This document shows, piece by piece, positions 22,402 to 33,924 of a stretch of DNA of 64,000 bases. A model generated the notes under the pieces. It had not been told where the DNA came from. It saw only the letters and a list, made by a program, of their open reading frames with translations, and did no database searches. Positions within the stretch are counted from its first letter, which is position 1. Each line of letters begins with the position of its first letter. The stretch lies in assembly GCA_963556195.1 (NCBI GenBank), contig OY744517.1, positions 143,116,347 through 143,180,346 of the forward strand. Reading direction: 5' to 3'. Made by a program: the position numbers and the translations under genes. The stretch comes from Sepiola atlantica (lineage: Eukaryota; Mollusca; Cephalopoda; Sepiida; Sepiolidae).

Positions 22402-22470
22402 TCTCTCTCGCTCTCTCTCTCTCTCGCTCTCTCTCTCGCGCTCTCTCTCTCTCGCTCTCTCTCTCTCTCT
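22402..22470. repeat. (CT)n with CG interruptions
   Basis: CT units interrupted by single CG steps at near-regular spacing. Confidence 0.95.
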
Positions 22471-22739
22471 GTTTCAACACAAAATCACTTCTGTTTTCAT
22501 ACTCGGAGTCAAAACCATTCTTCTTGTAACTCATGCGTTATCACATGCGGCGCCGTTACAGGGTTCTCCATTGGACACCATTCAAGAAAACATTGAATGA
22601 GAAAATGGCTAAAATAAATGTTTGCCTTCTTCTGTCACTCAGTACCAAACGTCGTGCATAACCGCGTTTGTTATTGATAAGGTTCTTTTAATAACCACTA
22701 AATATTTCGAGTACGGAAAAAGTGTACCTAGAGACATAA

Positions 22740-23110
22740 GCTGTGTGATGTAAGTACAAAAGCTGGATGCCACTCAATCTCTGTGCTTGTTTCACCAGTA
22801 CTTCCATGAAATGTTCTCCGATGAACTTACGGCACTTGTACCCTTGCCCCCAAAATAACCGCGGCCCACCAGACTTACAGTAAAATCACACCCCTTTACT
22901 GTAGATGTCCCTAAATTCTGGAAGATTTTCTAGTTTGATGATTATTTCCTCGGGCCGCTTTCCTTTGGAATTCACTCCATGCTCTCTTTTTCTACCCTGA
23001 CTGCACCGACCTACATACATCTTAATGTAATGTGAACAAACATGTGCTGCCAAACTCCCCATCCAAGTTGCCTTCCTATAATTCTGGTCGCTATCACAGT
23101 AACCCCTTAA
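22740..23110 (+). pseudogene. Non-LTR LINE 3' end
   Basis: The plus frame reads LCLFHQYFHEMFSDELTALV then PLPPK*, SHPFTVDVPKFWKIF, and a CCGCTTTCCTTTGGAATTCA stretch (the 'LWNS' block), ending with AATGTAATGTGAACAA and CAGTAACCCCTT. It matches the tails at 23490, 33925 and 63581. This C-terminal region (L.YRYYHG.CSDEL..LVPP, RLWNSLP) follows the RT in CR1/Jockey-type LINEs. 5' truncated, with stops. Confidence 0.75.
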
Positions 23111-23489
23111 ACTTCAGTTGTCATATATACTTTGTTCGGGGCGAACAAGCAACAGAAGAGGTCGGTTTAATCTTGGGTATCGAACCCTCTCCCCTAAAAA
23201 AACACTGATTGTTTTCACAAAGTATCCTGGATGGTTCCACCGGTATTCATTACAAATGAGGATGAATCAAACGAGAAGCACTAAACCCTTTCGTCGCGAA
23301 GGAGGTAATTCCTGGGAGGATAGCCTTCTGATACACAAAGTATAAATAAATGTTATGTAATATCTATATAAGTAAAATTATGTTACCACTCCTCGTGCGT
23401 TTGTGTATGTGTCTTTGTTTTTGTCGCGTATACGTGACTAACACATTATTATTTCTTATTTACTATTAAACGAATATTCATCAAAATGA
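23111..23489. other. No recognisable gene
   Basis: A 75-codon frame at 23118-23345 is unrecognised. The two LINE tails flank this spacer. Confidence 0.5.
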
Positions 23490-24075
23490 ACTGAAACGCA
23501 TGCATAGAAGACACTGGCAAGTCTGCTGCAAAGAAGGTGGGCTCCCTCTACCGGGCTAGAAAATTTATCTCACTTTCCAGTATGCTATATTTATATAAAG
23601 CCACCATTCGCTCATGAACGAAGTATTGTTGAAACATCTTGGCTGCTGCACCAACCACTAGTCTCTCCCTTCTTAGACAGGGCTTGAAAAAGAGCTTTTA
23701 ATCTAATAGATCCGACACTGTCTACCAAGCTCCAGTCTCTGTCCCATCGCCGAAATATTCAATGGAATGTGCTCTGACGAACTTGTGCTCCCTCAGCGTA
23801 AATACTCCTGACAAGCCAGACAATCGGCAAAATCCAACTCCTTAACTGTAGAGGTCCTCAGATACCGGAAAGCTTTCTACTCTAATAGACCCTTTCTACA
23901 AACTGCTTGCCTTTGAAATTTTCTCCCTTCTCCCTGTTTCCCTGACGGTACAAACATGTAGAAATTTAAATGTAATGTGAACAGATATCGCTGCACAACT
24001 CCCCACTTAGCATGCCCCTATAAATTTGGCATCTAATTCACAATAGCTTCTTACGTCTCAGTGGCAATATGCCTT
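23490..24075 (+). pseudogene. Non-LTR LINE 3' end, longer copy
   Basis: It begins further 5' than the others: KSAAKKVGSLYRARKFISLS, SMLYLYKATIRS, then stops, then APTTSLSLLRQGL, and the 3' block GTTTCCCTGACGGTACAAAC, AATGTAATGTGAACAG, CTCAGTGGCAATATGCC. This is the region just after the reverse-transcriptase domain through the 3' untranslated end. Several in-frame stops. Confidence 0.8.
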
Positions 24076-24111
24076 ATTTAGGATGAATATAAGTTTTAAA
24101 AAAATATATGC

Positions 24112-24345
24112 ACACTTGGATACGACGTGCCAAATTGGCAATAACTATAACACACCCATTTCGTGGCAGTGCCCTGATTTTTGCTTCGACGACCATCTTC
24201 AGTTTTGGAATAGTCTATGGATTGCTTGATAGATATTATTTTTTAGATAATTTCACAGATCAATATCTTGAGTAGTATGGTCCAGTGAGTGCGAAGCATA
24301 TTACGGGTCACGCTTACTGATGAGATGATACCAAAGTGTCCCGCA
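24112..24345 (+). repeat. Unclassified dispersed repeat B, copy 2
   Basis: Collinear with 4786-5010 (see GATACGACGTG and GATGAGATGATACCAAAGT). No ends or coding capacity identified. Confidence 0.55.
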
Positions 24346-24542
24346 GCAATTCTACTGAGATATTTAAAGTATGGGCAGTTGCACCGTTCGATTTAAAACC
24401 ACTCTTCATACTTCGTAACAACTCTTTAAGGATATTGCGGTTTGCGTTCAGTATCAGAAAAGCAACATCGGCCCTACACGCATTTCATTATGCTAATCAG
24501 ACTTTTGTACAAGCATTTTGTAATGTCTAAAAATAACCAATT

Positions 24543-24583
24543 AATAAATTTGAAATTGTGGTAGTTATTCTTTGCCCACCCTG
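24543..24583. mobile_element. Single mariner-like end
   Basis: On the minus strand the sequence begins CAGGGTGGGCAAAGAATAAC next to TA. The first 11 bp equal the terminal repeat of the complete element at 59584. No partner end was found within the preceding kilobase. Confidence 0.55.
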
Positions 24584-24585
24584 TA

Positions 24586-24929
24586 TTTGATAAACTTAAA
24601 TATTTATCGAATGGTATTCACCAGAGGGTTAAAATAACCTATTATGTTTCTCTATAATTTCTGAATAGAAGCCTTGTCTAATAATACTAACTCCAATGAC
24701 AATGTTAGTATTGACTTAGAATATAAAATGTAGATTTAAATAAGTGATGCGAAGACAAACATACGTTAACGTGTTAGATCAGAAAAAAAACAAGAAATAA
24801 AACAGTGAATTTTGGAATTTTCGAGATAATCATTGATAATTCATATTATAGGGAATTTTTATGCAATTATTTTAAACTTGTGTTTCATATTCACAACGTT
24901 GCGTTTTTTTTATCAATACCGTAATTATT
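24586..24929. other. No recognisable gene
   Basis: AT-rich. Confidence 0.5.
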
Positions 24930-25245
24930 AACAGCGTTGATTTATGATAAGTTCTAAGTTCAGGTTGAAGGTTCGATCCTTACGACAGGCGATAATAACT
25001 AAGAATAACATTAATTAACACCTACCCCGTCGAGGCTGATTGAAAAGGAATATTTTACCACACTGTGGATTAAATAAAGCGTCAATTTCGAAATTCCGTC
25101 CAGGTTCCGAGTTTCACATGAAGATTCCCAAGTTCGAAAAATGCACATGAAGAAGGTCGTAGGTTATATCGGCCGAAACGTTGTAAATATAAAAACCAAG
25201 ATGAGAATATTAGTCCGAAAAATCGAAACAATACAAAAGAGTTAA
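24930..25245 (+). mobile_element. SINE-A copy 2 (sense)
   Basis: It has a tRNA-like head (AGTTCTAAGT..., box B GAAGGTTCGATCCTTACGAC), a body with GTGGATTAAATAAAG and AAATTCCGTCC, then TGCACATGAAGAAGGTCGTA, a hairpin closing at CGGCC, GAAACGTTGT, and a tail with AAGATGAGAATA and TAGTCCGAA. The hammerhead-like core has A in place of the first C of CUGAAGA. The head implies pol III transcription and LINE- or PLE-dependent mobilisation (inference). Confidence 0.8.
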
Positions 25246-25454
25246 TGTCGAGAAAAAAGCAGCATAAAAAGGAACACAGAGAAAAAAATTGAATAACGGA
25301 ACGAGTGAAAAGGACTCTAATATGTAATTGAAGGTGCATTTATGTGATATCAACCTTGATGATTTAGTATTATTAGACTGGGCTAGTGTTTAGGAGAGCT
25401 GGAAACACGTATAAGCTGTACCGATTCGGCTTTATCCGTGATGCAGTGAAGTTT

Positions 25455-26105
25455 TTTTAATTTTTATTTGTTTGCATATTTTAAAACTTATACAGAAAAT
25501 AAATAAAATTATACTTATAAGGTAAACAACATCTATTATATTCTTCAATTTAATATGAGTGATCATCTTTGCTGATTTTAGGTGATTATTTAAAGATATA
25601 TGTCATATTACCAGTCATCTGGTGCAAAGTAGATCAATTTTTAAGTACAATGCAGGTAATATATGAGTTATCTTCTTTTGCTGATTCTTAGATGATCATT
25701 TAAAAAATTGTCATACTACCAGTCATCTGTGCTAGACTAGATGATTGTTTAAATAAAATGTAGCTAACTACGTTATTATGCTGCCAATAACATGGTATAA
25801 CAATAATAAATGACAATTTGCTAGTCAGAAGCAAAGTATGATTTCTTTGCACATCTTAAAACTTATACAGGAAAAAATAAAATTTTAGTTATAAGGTAAA
25901 TAATTATTATATTCTTCAATTTAATATATGAGTCATCATCTTTGCTGATTTTAGGTTATTATTTTAAAATGTGTCATATTACCAGTCATCTGGTGCAAAC
26001 TAGATCAATTTCTAAATAAAATGCAATGAAGTACGTTATTTTACTGTCAGTAACATAGTATAACTATAACAAATAAAAATTTGCCAGTCTGAAGCAAAGT
26101 TTTAT
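25455..26105. repeat. Nested tandem duplication, period about 376 bp
   Basis: Two large units (from about 25470 and 25846) share TTTTAAAACTTATACAG, TTATAAGGTAAA, ATTATATTCTTCAATTTAAT, TCATATTACCAGTCATCTGG and GTAACATAGTATAAC-type blocks. Inside unit 1 a sub-block of about 100 bp (GCTGATTTTAGGTGAT...AGTCATCTG...TAGATCAAT) is itself duplicated at 25560 and 25664. Unit 2 has it once. Confidence 0.85.
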
Positions 26106-26655
26106 TTGTAGGCTTAAATACTATTTGGGTCTAACTTTGAAAATCTGACAAGATAAGTTTATTTGTTAGATTAAGACCTTTCGTAATTTCAATAGAAGTT
26201 TAATTTCATAGATAAATGCTTGTCAGAGTTGTGGTACGAATTACCATGTTATTGGCATATTTGCCTCGGAGAATGCGTGTCATGTTACAGCGTTTTTAAT
26301 CTAATATTGAAGAAATGTACCCGGAACATTGTCTTGTGTTATGAATTTAAAGACAAGAATTCCTCGCGAGCAGAAAACAAAATGTCCTTGTGTTTGTATC
26401 TATCACAGGGTTGTTTAAAAGAAAACCACGTAATTATTGAATAAACAATCCTTTTGTTTTCTTCCCGGCTGTGACGTAAGTAAAATGGCCGATTAAACCC
26501 GTCCGCTCACAAAATTCTACGCACACACACAAAAAAAGAAAACAAGCGAAAAAAGGAACTACTATTTATCGTTTTTGATCTGGTCAAAAAATTTTCAGGA
26601 ATTTTGTGTCTGAAATTTTTTCCTACATATAACAACAAAACGAACTTGCTTCGGG
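26106..26655. other. No recognisable gene
   Basis: A 74-codon frame at 26220 is unrecognised. Confidence 0.5.
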
Positions 26656-26659
26656 ATGT

Positions 26660-26955
26660 TTACGATGAAGATAGATAATTTTTATTATTTTGATTAATCG
26701 GAATATCCTTCTCATATTTGATGTTATTCTTATAACGTTTTGGCCGATGTAACCTCCGACCTTCTCCAGGTGTGTTTTGGTGAACTCGGGAATCTGTACA
26801 GTGTTTTGAACTGAGCACTTTATTTAATCCACGGGAGAAAATTCTTAATTATATTCTTATTTTAGTATTGCCTGTGCTGGGGTTTGAACCTTCATCTCCA
26901 GAAGACTTTCACTTAGAACTGCTTATCACTTAGCACTTTATCCGTTGCGGCACGG
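26660..26955 (-). mobile_element. SINE-A copy 3
   Basis: The minus strand starts at 26955 with GTGCCGCAACGGATAAAGTG, the best-preserved 5' head in the window, and box B GAAGGTTCAAACCCCAGC. The hammerhead-like core is CUGGAGA, and GAAAC has become AAAAC. Confidence 0.8.
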
Positions 26956-27095
26956 ATTTATGTGAAGATTCGCACGCTCAAAAAATTGCACCCGAAGATG
27001 TCGGTGGTTATATCGGCTGAAACGTTGTGAGAATCACATCCAATATGAGAACGGTAGTCCGGATAATTCAAATAATACACAAATAAACTTGTATT
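26950..27095 (+). mobile_element. SINE-A copy 4, headless, facing copy 3
   Basis: It begins mid-element (GAAGATTCGCACGCTC) and runs through CACCCGAAGATGTCGG, a hairpin, GGCTGAAACGTTGTGAGAAT and TAGTCCGGATAATTC. Core CCGAAGA carries a U-to-C change. It lies head-to-head with copy 3. Confidence 0.75.
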
Positions 27096-27175
27096 AACTC
27101 CATTCAGGGTGGCCCAACTAACGCTAAAAAAATCATTACCCACTTCTGAAAACTGTATTAAATTTAGTTTATGTT

Positions 27176-27490
27176 TCGGAATTTTTTAGATGAGGATTGG
27201 TAATTTGTACTATTTTGATTATTCGGACTACTGTTCTCATCTTGAATGTTATTTTCACAACGTTTCGGTCGATATAACCCCCGACCTTCTTTAAATGTAT
27301 CTAGTAGAACTCGGGAATCTTTCTGTCGAACTCTGAATCTGTACGGAATTTAGAACGAAACCTTTTAATTAATCTACGGGGATAGCTTGCTCTTGTCTCG
27401 TCAGCCATAAGTCTTAAGTAATTCGAAATTGTATCTTTAGTATCATCCGCACTGATGATTGGACAATCAATCTTCAATTTATCTTCTTTC
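27176..27490 (-). mobile_element. SINE-A copy 5
   Basis: Antisense order: TTTTTTAGATGAGGATTGG, CAACGTTTCGGTCGATATAA, CCCCCGACCTTC, then CTACGGGGATAGC and TCGTCAGCCATAAG. Stem II (GGUCG/CGACC) is perfect but the CUGAAGA core is lost (UUAAAGA). Confidence 0.75.
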
Positions 27491-28635
27491 ATAGATTAAC
27501 AGCCGAGCACCTGGAAAAAAATTTTTTTGGAAAAGTTCAACACACCCAAAAGGAAAAGACATTATAGAATTTCAATTAAAAATTAAAGGTGGTTATTTCG
27601 CTTAAAATTCTTATACAACTATATATTATGTGTGCCACACTGTTGTTTAAAACGCCAGTTTTTGTCTCGTAGGAAAATCTAATCAGAACGAAATATTCGG
27701 CGAACAGTTCATAAACAACATTGAACTTATCAAAACATGTAAAGCTCTCAAAGCAAACCTAGGCAAAAGATTTACAGCCCTCTATGCTACGGCTGTTTTC
27801 AAATTACACCCACAAGAAAAATGAATGAAAACTCATCTTTAAAAAACTAATGATGTTGTGACGATTTTCCGACCAATCAGCTACATTCTCGACGTTATCG
27901 GGCCATAAAGCTAATATCCAACTGCTTTATTTTCAACATAAATCATAATCTTTAATTTAGCAGTGGTAGATATAACCCGTGAATAAACAATAATTAGAAA
28001 AAAACCCTAATAGACAATACATTATTGGGAGAAAAAAAGCATTATTCAGGACGAAGAAAAAACATTATTTTTCACTAATTTTAAAGTTTTACCACCTGGA
28101 AAAAATAGTGAGTCATTTACAATTTTTCTAGCACAAAATGAAAGAACATATTGTTTGCTTTCAGAAGTTTCCCACGTTCATATCATTCAGATCAAACGTT
28201 TCGTTGACATTTTGTTCAGATGACAAAAAACAGTCATTTTCTTTAAATGTTTTACCTTATTTTACTTCTATAAAATTCATTTTAAAAGAGTAAATCCATT
28301 GTAAGAAAAATACTTTTGTGATTTCTGTAATTATTTTTACTTAGGATAGAACATTTCTAACATAGCAGACCCAAAGTAATTTTATTTAAGCCGGGGTGGA
28401 TGCTATAATGAACCCTTAAACAGTTGTGATCTCCATGAAGAATATTTGACAAAAACAACTTAAATAATACATATCTCAATTAAAAATTTAAAACTATAAA
28501 TAAAATAAAAGTCACAAATTAATATTTAAAAAAATATCTTACCACTTGAGGTAAGTTTATGTTTATTTGTAAATCTCATCTAAAAGTTCCCAATGGTGTT
28601 CATACAATCTATTCATGTATGAAATCGACGATAAC
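27491..28635. other. No recognisable gene
   Basis: Long AT-rich unique stretch without recognisable repeats or frames. Confidence 0.55.
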
Positions 28636-28775
28636 CCTGAGAGTTGACCGTGGTGATATGAAATAAGGACGCAGTCTGACAACCTGGGTGTTCCGAGTTC
28701 GAATCCAGCACTCATGTCGCTTATGAATGTTGGCAACTTTCACATGGTTCCTCCGATAAGAAATCTGTTAAACAA
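28636..28775 (+). mobile_element. SINE-E copy (tRNA-headed)
   Basis: Head ACCGTGGTGATATGAAATAA with box B CCGAGTTCGAATCCAGCA, then GTTGGCAACTTTCACATGGT and TCCTCCGATAAGAAATCTG. The GTTGGCAAC-TTCAC-TGGTTCCTCC block defines the family, also at 31950, 32591 and 56881. Confidence 0.7.
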
Positions 28776-29532
28776 TTACTACTAAGAGAATAAAACCAGT
28801 AAAAAATTAATACGGATTTCCTTTTTAACTATAATCTATCAAAAGCGTAATTAAAAAAACAAACAACGATTAATGATAGAGATTTGATCAGGTTATAACG
28901 AATGTTCTATCTGATTTTTAGGCCTTTGAATTATTAAAAGAAAACATTATATCAAATGTATGTTGTCGTTAATGTAGCTGCAATTTTTATTCATGACCTT
29001 TTTTCCATCGGTTAATGAAATCTTTTATGACATATTCATAAAATTTCTCACCTTTTTTTTCAGTTTAAAATCTAAGTGAGCGTAGTCTCGCGTCATCTTT
29101 CACGAGATAAACACATTGCCTAAAAAGAACAAAGATCGAGCAAAATATTCCTGTAAAATTATGTACCACTCACCATATTCTTTGAACTTGTACCAACATT
29201 TTACTATTATTTTAGTAGTTTCTAACACCATTTCAATAGATTAAAACTTACTTCAAGACGTTGAAAATTTATTAGTGTTTCTTTACAGTTTAAATCATCA
29301 ATGATTTTATTATTGTGGCGTTATAAAGCGTATAGACAGGCGGGAAGACACAATCGATAATAATAGTGACTGCGTTAACGATGACATTAAGCTGTTATGT
29401 TTATTGTTATAGTTATTATTTTACCTGGCGTTGCTCGTGGTCTTTATTTGTAAAACTTCTTATCACACCTCTCTTTCTTCTTTCTCCACCTCTCTCAGGC
29501 ACGTTCCTTTTTGAACACACCTCTTTTTTCGA
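28776..29532. other. No recognisable gene
   Basis: AT-rich unique DNA. Confidence 0.5.
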
Positions 29533-29558
29533 CTCTCTCTCTCTCTCTCTCTCTCTCT
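29533..29558. repeat. (CT)n microsatellite
   Basis: About 13 CT units. Confidence 0.93.
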
Positions 29559-30689
29559 TGTCTCTTCTAATTCATGTGCAAACTATTGTAACTGCTTCAA
29601 TATAAAAGAAATAAACAAAAAGTTTGGCCTAGTTTCAGTCTTGCATTTAGCACAACTATCAGTAAGAATGCGAATTTTGTGAACCCTGAGTTAATTTCGT
29701 CTCCGGTGACCACAAATGAATGAATATTTCAATATTGTTTTAACATAACCAACTTGTGTCCATACTGACACTGAATATGCAAGGTTTGTAAGTGTATATT
29801 TTGGTAGTTTCTCACTTTTAGCCTGATACACCCATGTACTAATTTGCTCTCTTATGATCCTAAACAAATAATATTACAGTAATTATTTACCATAACCTGC
29901 TCTAGGTTATACTAAATCAGGAAATATAAAACGTCTAAATGTATATTTGGTAGTTTCTGAGTTTTAGTCGGTCAGGCAGACAGACATAAATAAATAAAAA
30001 AGAAATGGAGAGAACTTTTGTCAGAACCTGATATACGATGAAACCCCTGTTCTGTACACACCCGAGATAGCGAAGGCTAAGTTAAGCAAAAGATTGGCCA
30101 CCAAACATCATAGTCGCTGAGGTTGTTTTACGAAAGCTTCTATCTCCAAACCATGCTTGCAGTTAACTTAGAAGTACTTTAAAGTACCGGTGGCATGTCA
30201 TTCAGCAAAAGAGGGTATCCTGACTATTGAGCCACTCTGTATATATGTGTAAACATATGCGTCGCCAGGGCGCAAATATTACATATTTTCTGAATTCATA
30301 TACAACTATGAAATGTATACGCATATCTGTTTCTTATATGTATGAAAATAAAATAATTAAATTAAATTAAACATAAATAATACCGATTAATGAATTAAGA
30401 CTTGTTTTTTTTAAAATCATGATGGAAATTTAATACCTCGTTTACTCTGCTAATCGCCGTTTATATTTCAGGTATATATAATAGAAGTTGCACAAAAAAA
30501 TGCGCCATGGGTTTGAGATGTGTTTGCGAAGGATGAAGGGGTGTTTTTAATAATTTGTTAAAACACAACTTACATGCGTTCACCATTGCGCTTTTTAATA
30601 ATGTACATTCACATACCGGTTCCTGTAAAATTGTTGAAGTTAAGCTACGTTGAAGCTGGTCAGTAGTACTAAATGGGTAACCGATATTC
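29559..30689. other. No gene; a short duplicated block
   Basis: About 50 bp around 29785-29830 (TGTATATTTTGGTAGTTTCT, then TTTTAG) recurs at 29938-29975 (TGTATATTTGGTAGTTTCTG). Otherwise unrecognised. Confidence 0.4.
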
Positions 30690-31180
30690 TGTCACCCTTC
30701 GGTTTGAAATCGTCAAAGGCATAGATTTAATGGCAACATCTAAAAATACTGATCCTTTTTCATCATCAATCTATTGCTCTATTTTATCCCACTCCCCACG
30801 AAAGCAAAGTTAGAGAAAAGATCGGTTTTTAATGTAGCGGACCGAGTTCTCTCCAAAATGGACACTCTAAATAAGACAGTAATAAAAATTGTATCCGTAG
30901 AGAAAAAATGGTTCATACTATGACTGAGAACAACATATACTACACTTTCATCCCATTCTCTAGCAAGAACTCGTCTACTACCCCAACTGTAAAAAACTGT
31001 CCTTTCTCCCTCCATGTGCCTACCATAGAATATAATCTCGATGAACAGAGTTTCTTTCTAAGGACTTCTGATTTGTGAAACATCTTACCACAGGACTTCT
31101 TCCCTGCAAGCTACAACATGCTCGGCTTTAAAATCCACTGACTTGTTATAAACCGTCTTCATAAGTAATCAAATTTTCTT
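30690..31180 (+). pseudogene. Non-LTR LINE 3' end, diverged
   Basis: The plus frame near 31050 reads FFLRTSDL*NILPQDFFPAS then YNMLGFKIH*, the 'SFFPRTA.LWNSLP..FP..YNL..FK' block of the LINE tails. Upstream the coding signal is too decayed to follow. The 78-codon minus-strand frame over it is a shadow. Confidence 0.55.
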
Positions 31181-31720
31181 AATTCCATTAATTACTTTCA
31201 AACCTCTCATAATGCTTTTCATCGTTCAATATACAATCTATCCATCCGATTTTGCCTTGATAGGTGGTGACTCAAGATACAATATAGGTTGAAGCCCTGA
31301 AAGTGCAGGAAAGGCTATCGGCTATTTTAAAAAAATCTTTATATTTAGAATATCAGAACGGCATAATCCGTCTGAAAACATCTTGTGTTTTCCCTATCTT
31401 TGGCCAATGCTGTATTTACCAAAAGTGTTCTGTGCAAATTTCGAAACTATAAGCTTCCGAGTAGGAAAAAATAATCATATATCACTTTCCAAGTTTAGTT
31501 GGCCGAAGGAAACTCGCAAGCATCTGGCATGTCTCATGGCCACCAAAACTCGACACCAACGAGACCCGTCTTGCACATGCGCAGTCGATTGAATTAAGAG
31601 ATTATAGTCTTCCACTTTTTAGTTGCTTCTTTTCACAAGGTTATAAAAATAAAATGTTTATATTTCGATTCGGTCATGTTTTGTATCTCTACGTAGTATT
31701 TCTCTTGAATATCAAATGGA
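31181..31720. other. No recognisable gene
   Basis: A 69-codon frame at 31383 is unrecognised. Confidence 0.5.
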
Positions 31721-31785
31721 GGCGAGAGAGAGATAGAGAGATATATAGAGAGATAGAGTGTGTGTGTGTGAGAGAGAGAGAGGGG
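31721..31785. repeat. Mixed GA/GATA/GT simple repeat
   Basis: GAGAGATAGAGA, GTGTGTGTGTGTGA and GAGAGAGAGA blocks in a row. Confidence 0.85.
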
Positions 31786-31949
31786 GGCATTTTAAAATTA
31801 CATCTCTGTTTTTAGTAAGAAACGTATGAGCGTCTATAAAAACCTCCCCTTCCCTCTCACAAATGACTAAATAAAGTAAATTAATATGAATCAGCATTGT
31901 ACAACTTTTTCTCACCGACTTCATTCTGTTGTTGGCATTGACTTCCCCC

Positions 31950-32071
31950 GTTTCTTTCGCGTACTCACAGGAGGAACCACGTGAAGGTTGTCAACATCCA
32001 TACGTGAAAGTGATGTTATCGAACCGATTTGGTTCAAACTTGGCACACTCAAGTCGTCAGTCGTCAGTCGG
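31950..32071 (-). mobile_element. SINE-E copy
   Basis: Minus strand: a head with repeated CTGACGA, AAGTTTGAACCAAATCGG at the box B position, CATCACTTTCACGTATGGAT, then GACAACCTTCACGTGGTTCC and TCCTGTGAGTACG. The 95-codon plus frame is its antisense. Confidence 0.7.
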
Positions 32072-32590
32072 TTTTTTTCTTTTTCTTTATACCAATGAGT
32101 CACTATTTACCAAGACCAACAGTCACCCGAAAATAAGGGTCAATAGGATTGTTAATTTAATCATGAACAATGCTATGAGAGGCTTGAAAACGATGTATAA
32201 AATTGACGAAATCTGATTACTTAAGAGAATAGTTCGGCAAGTAGTTTTTGACATTGAACTTGAAAATGTTGTTGTCTGCAGAGAAGCAGTCTCGTTACAA
32301 TGTGTTCCAAAGATGGTAATTTCTAGTGAAATAAACTCTGTTCATGGAGTTCTGTTTGATTTTAGGTATACAGCGGAAGAAGAAAAGTTCATTTTCAGTG
32401 GTGGTAGAAAAGCGAGTTTTTTTTGTTGCTGTGAATGAATTACAGGGATGGTCGTTATCCGCTTCATCGCCGCCACCTCCTGTTTTCCGATGGATCAAGC
32501 CTTTTGGGATGTTGAATGGTTTCTTCGGTAAAAGAATAAATTCGTATGAATCAGAAGAGTACGGCCTTTTAGACCTAATTTATTATATCG
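32072..32590. other. No recognisable gene
   Basis: Overlapping frames of 91 codons (plus, 32344) and 67 codons (minus, 32295) show no recognisable domain. It lies between two SINE-E copies in the same orientation. Confidence 0.45.
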
Positions 32591-32775
32591 CTGGCATTTG
32601 TTTCCCAGATTCTTTCTAGAATCAGGTACTTACAAGAAGGGATCACGTGAAGGTTGCCAACACCCATAAACGAAAGTGATGCTATGGAACTGACTAGATT
32701 CGAACTTCGTACAGTCAAGTTGGCAGTTCGCGTCGTGATCTACTGCACTACAGTAACCTCCAATTTGATAATTGT
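32591..32775 (-). mobile_element. SINE-E copy, most complete
   Basis: Minus strand: GTAGTGCAGTAGATCACGAC (box A side), ACGAAGTTCGAATCTAGTCA (box B), TAGCATCACTTTCGTTTATG, GTTGGCAACCTTCACGTGAT, AAGTACCTGATTCTAGAAAG, and a 3' end GGGAAACAAATGCC. Confidence 0.8.
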
Positions 32776-33302
32776 GGATCGGGTATTGTCATGAATAAGA
32801 CTCGCACTCTCTACCATGTAAGTAACCCCTTTTCATGCTTTTAAGAGAGTTATGCGCACATTTTCAAACTATGAAAGATCGAACTATATTTGGATACGTT
32901 CATGCTTTTTCCACACGATGGATTTCTATAGAAACTCCAAAGAGTGGGAGAAAAATGAAATATATAATTAGGATCTATGTCATTTTGGAAAAATGTAGCA
33001 ATATTTAAATGCGTGTGTGAAAAGGTATGGTTAAAATCTCAAATTTTACACGTAAGAAGATAATCGAAAATTCAAGTTAGCAGTTAGTTTGAGAATAAGG
33101 GTTACGCAACAGGATATGACATCATGGGAAGAAAGTACATGGTAGAACATCTAGAGGATTTCCGCAACGGAGAATTTGACGTCGACGTAATAAAAGTAGC
33201 TGACTCCACGCAGCAATTCAAAACTAAAAAAAATTCCAAACTAAAAAAAACATCGAAGACCTATATTTTCATTTTTAATTATACAATAAAATAAACAAAC
33301 TA
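32776..33302. other. No recognisable gene
   Basis: Unique DNA. Confidence 0.5.
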
Positions 33303-33660
33303 AACAATGCCGCAACGGATAAAAGTACTAAGTGATAATCAGTTTTATGTAAAAGTCTTCTGGAAGTTGAAGGTTCACTACTCAGTACGTGCGATAGTAA
33401 GATTACAATTACGAATTAATTAAGACTCTTACCCGGTCATGGTTGAAAAAACGAGTTAAGCCCGTGGATTAAATAAAAGGTTCAGGTCGAAATTCTGTAC
33501 ATATTCCCAAGTTCGACAGACAGATCCGGAGTTAGACTAAACGCACCCGAAGCAGGTTAGAGATTACATCGGCCGAAACGTTGTTCGAATAACATCCAAG
33601 ATGAGAATAGTAGTCCGAATAATACAAATGATACAAACTACATAATCCCTTGATAAACGA
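33303..33660 (+). mobile_element. SINE-A copy 6 (sense, near full length)
   Basis: Head ATGCCGCAACGGATAAAAGT to a decayed box B (GAAGGTTCACTACTCAGTAC), GTGGATTAAATAAAAGG, GACAGACAGATCC, CACCCGAAGCAGGTTAGAGA, hairpin, GGCCGAAACGTTGTTCGAAT, AGTAGTCCGAATAATAC. Core mutated (CCGAAGC). Confidence 0.8.
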
Positions 33661-33924
33661 TTTTTTCTAAAACGTCAAATTAAACCTTGAAATGAGCACC
33701 ATATGCAAACATCTTCCATTCAAAAGAAAACCACCTAATCTTTCATCAATTTTTACATATTCAAGAGTCAACTTTCTCCCAGAAATAAAAGCAACCACAC
33801 ATGTAACGAACCACGATGCCAAGTTTTCAAACACTTTATCACAGATTCCACATAGCTTTACTACCTAGAACCAAAATCCAAGTCCAACACCCAAGTCTTA
33901 CTTGCAATCCTTCCAACATGATGT

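Noticed and set aside
24310..24350. CTGATGA at 24318 as a hammerhead
   Set aside because: No GAAA, no closing stem I, and the homologous copy at 4980 does not conserve the motif. It belongs to repeat B.
27436..27460. CTGATGA near 27443 as a hammerhead
   Set aside because: It lies in the antisense of the SINE-A box B region, where other copies read CTGAAGACTGAACC or similar. No stem II or GAAA.
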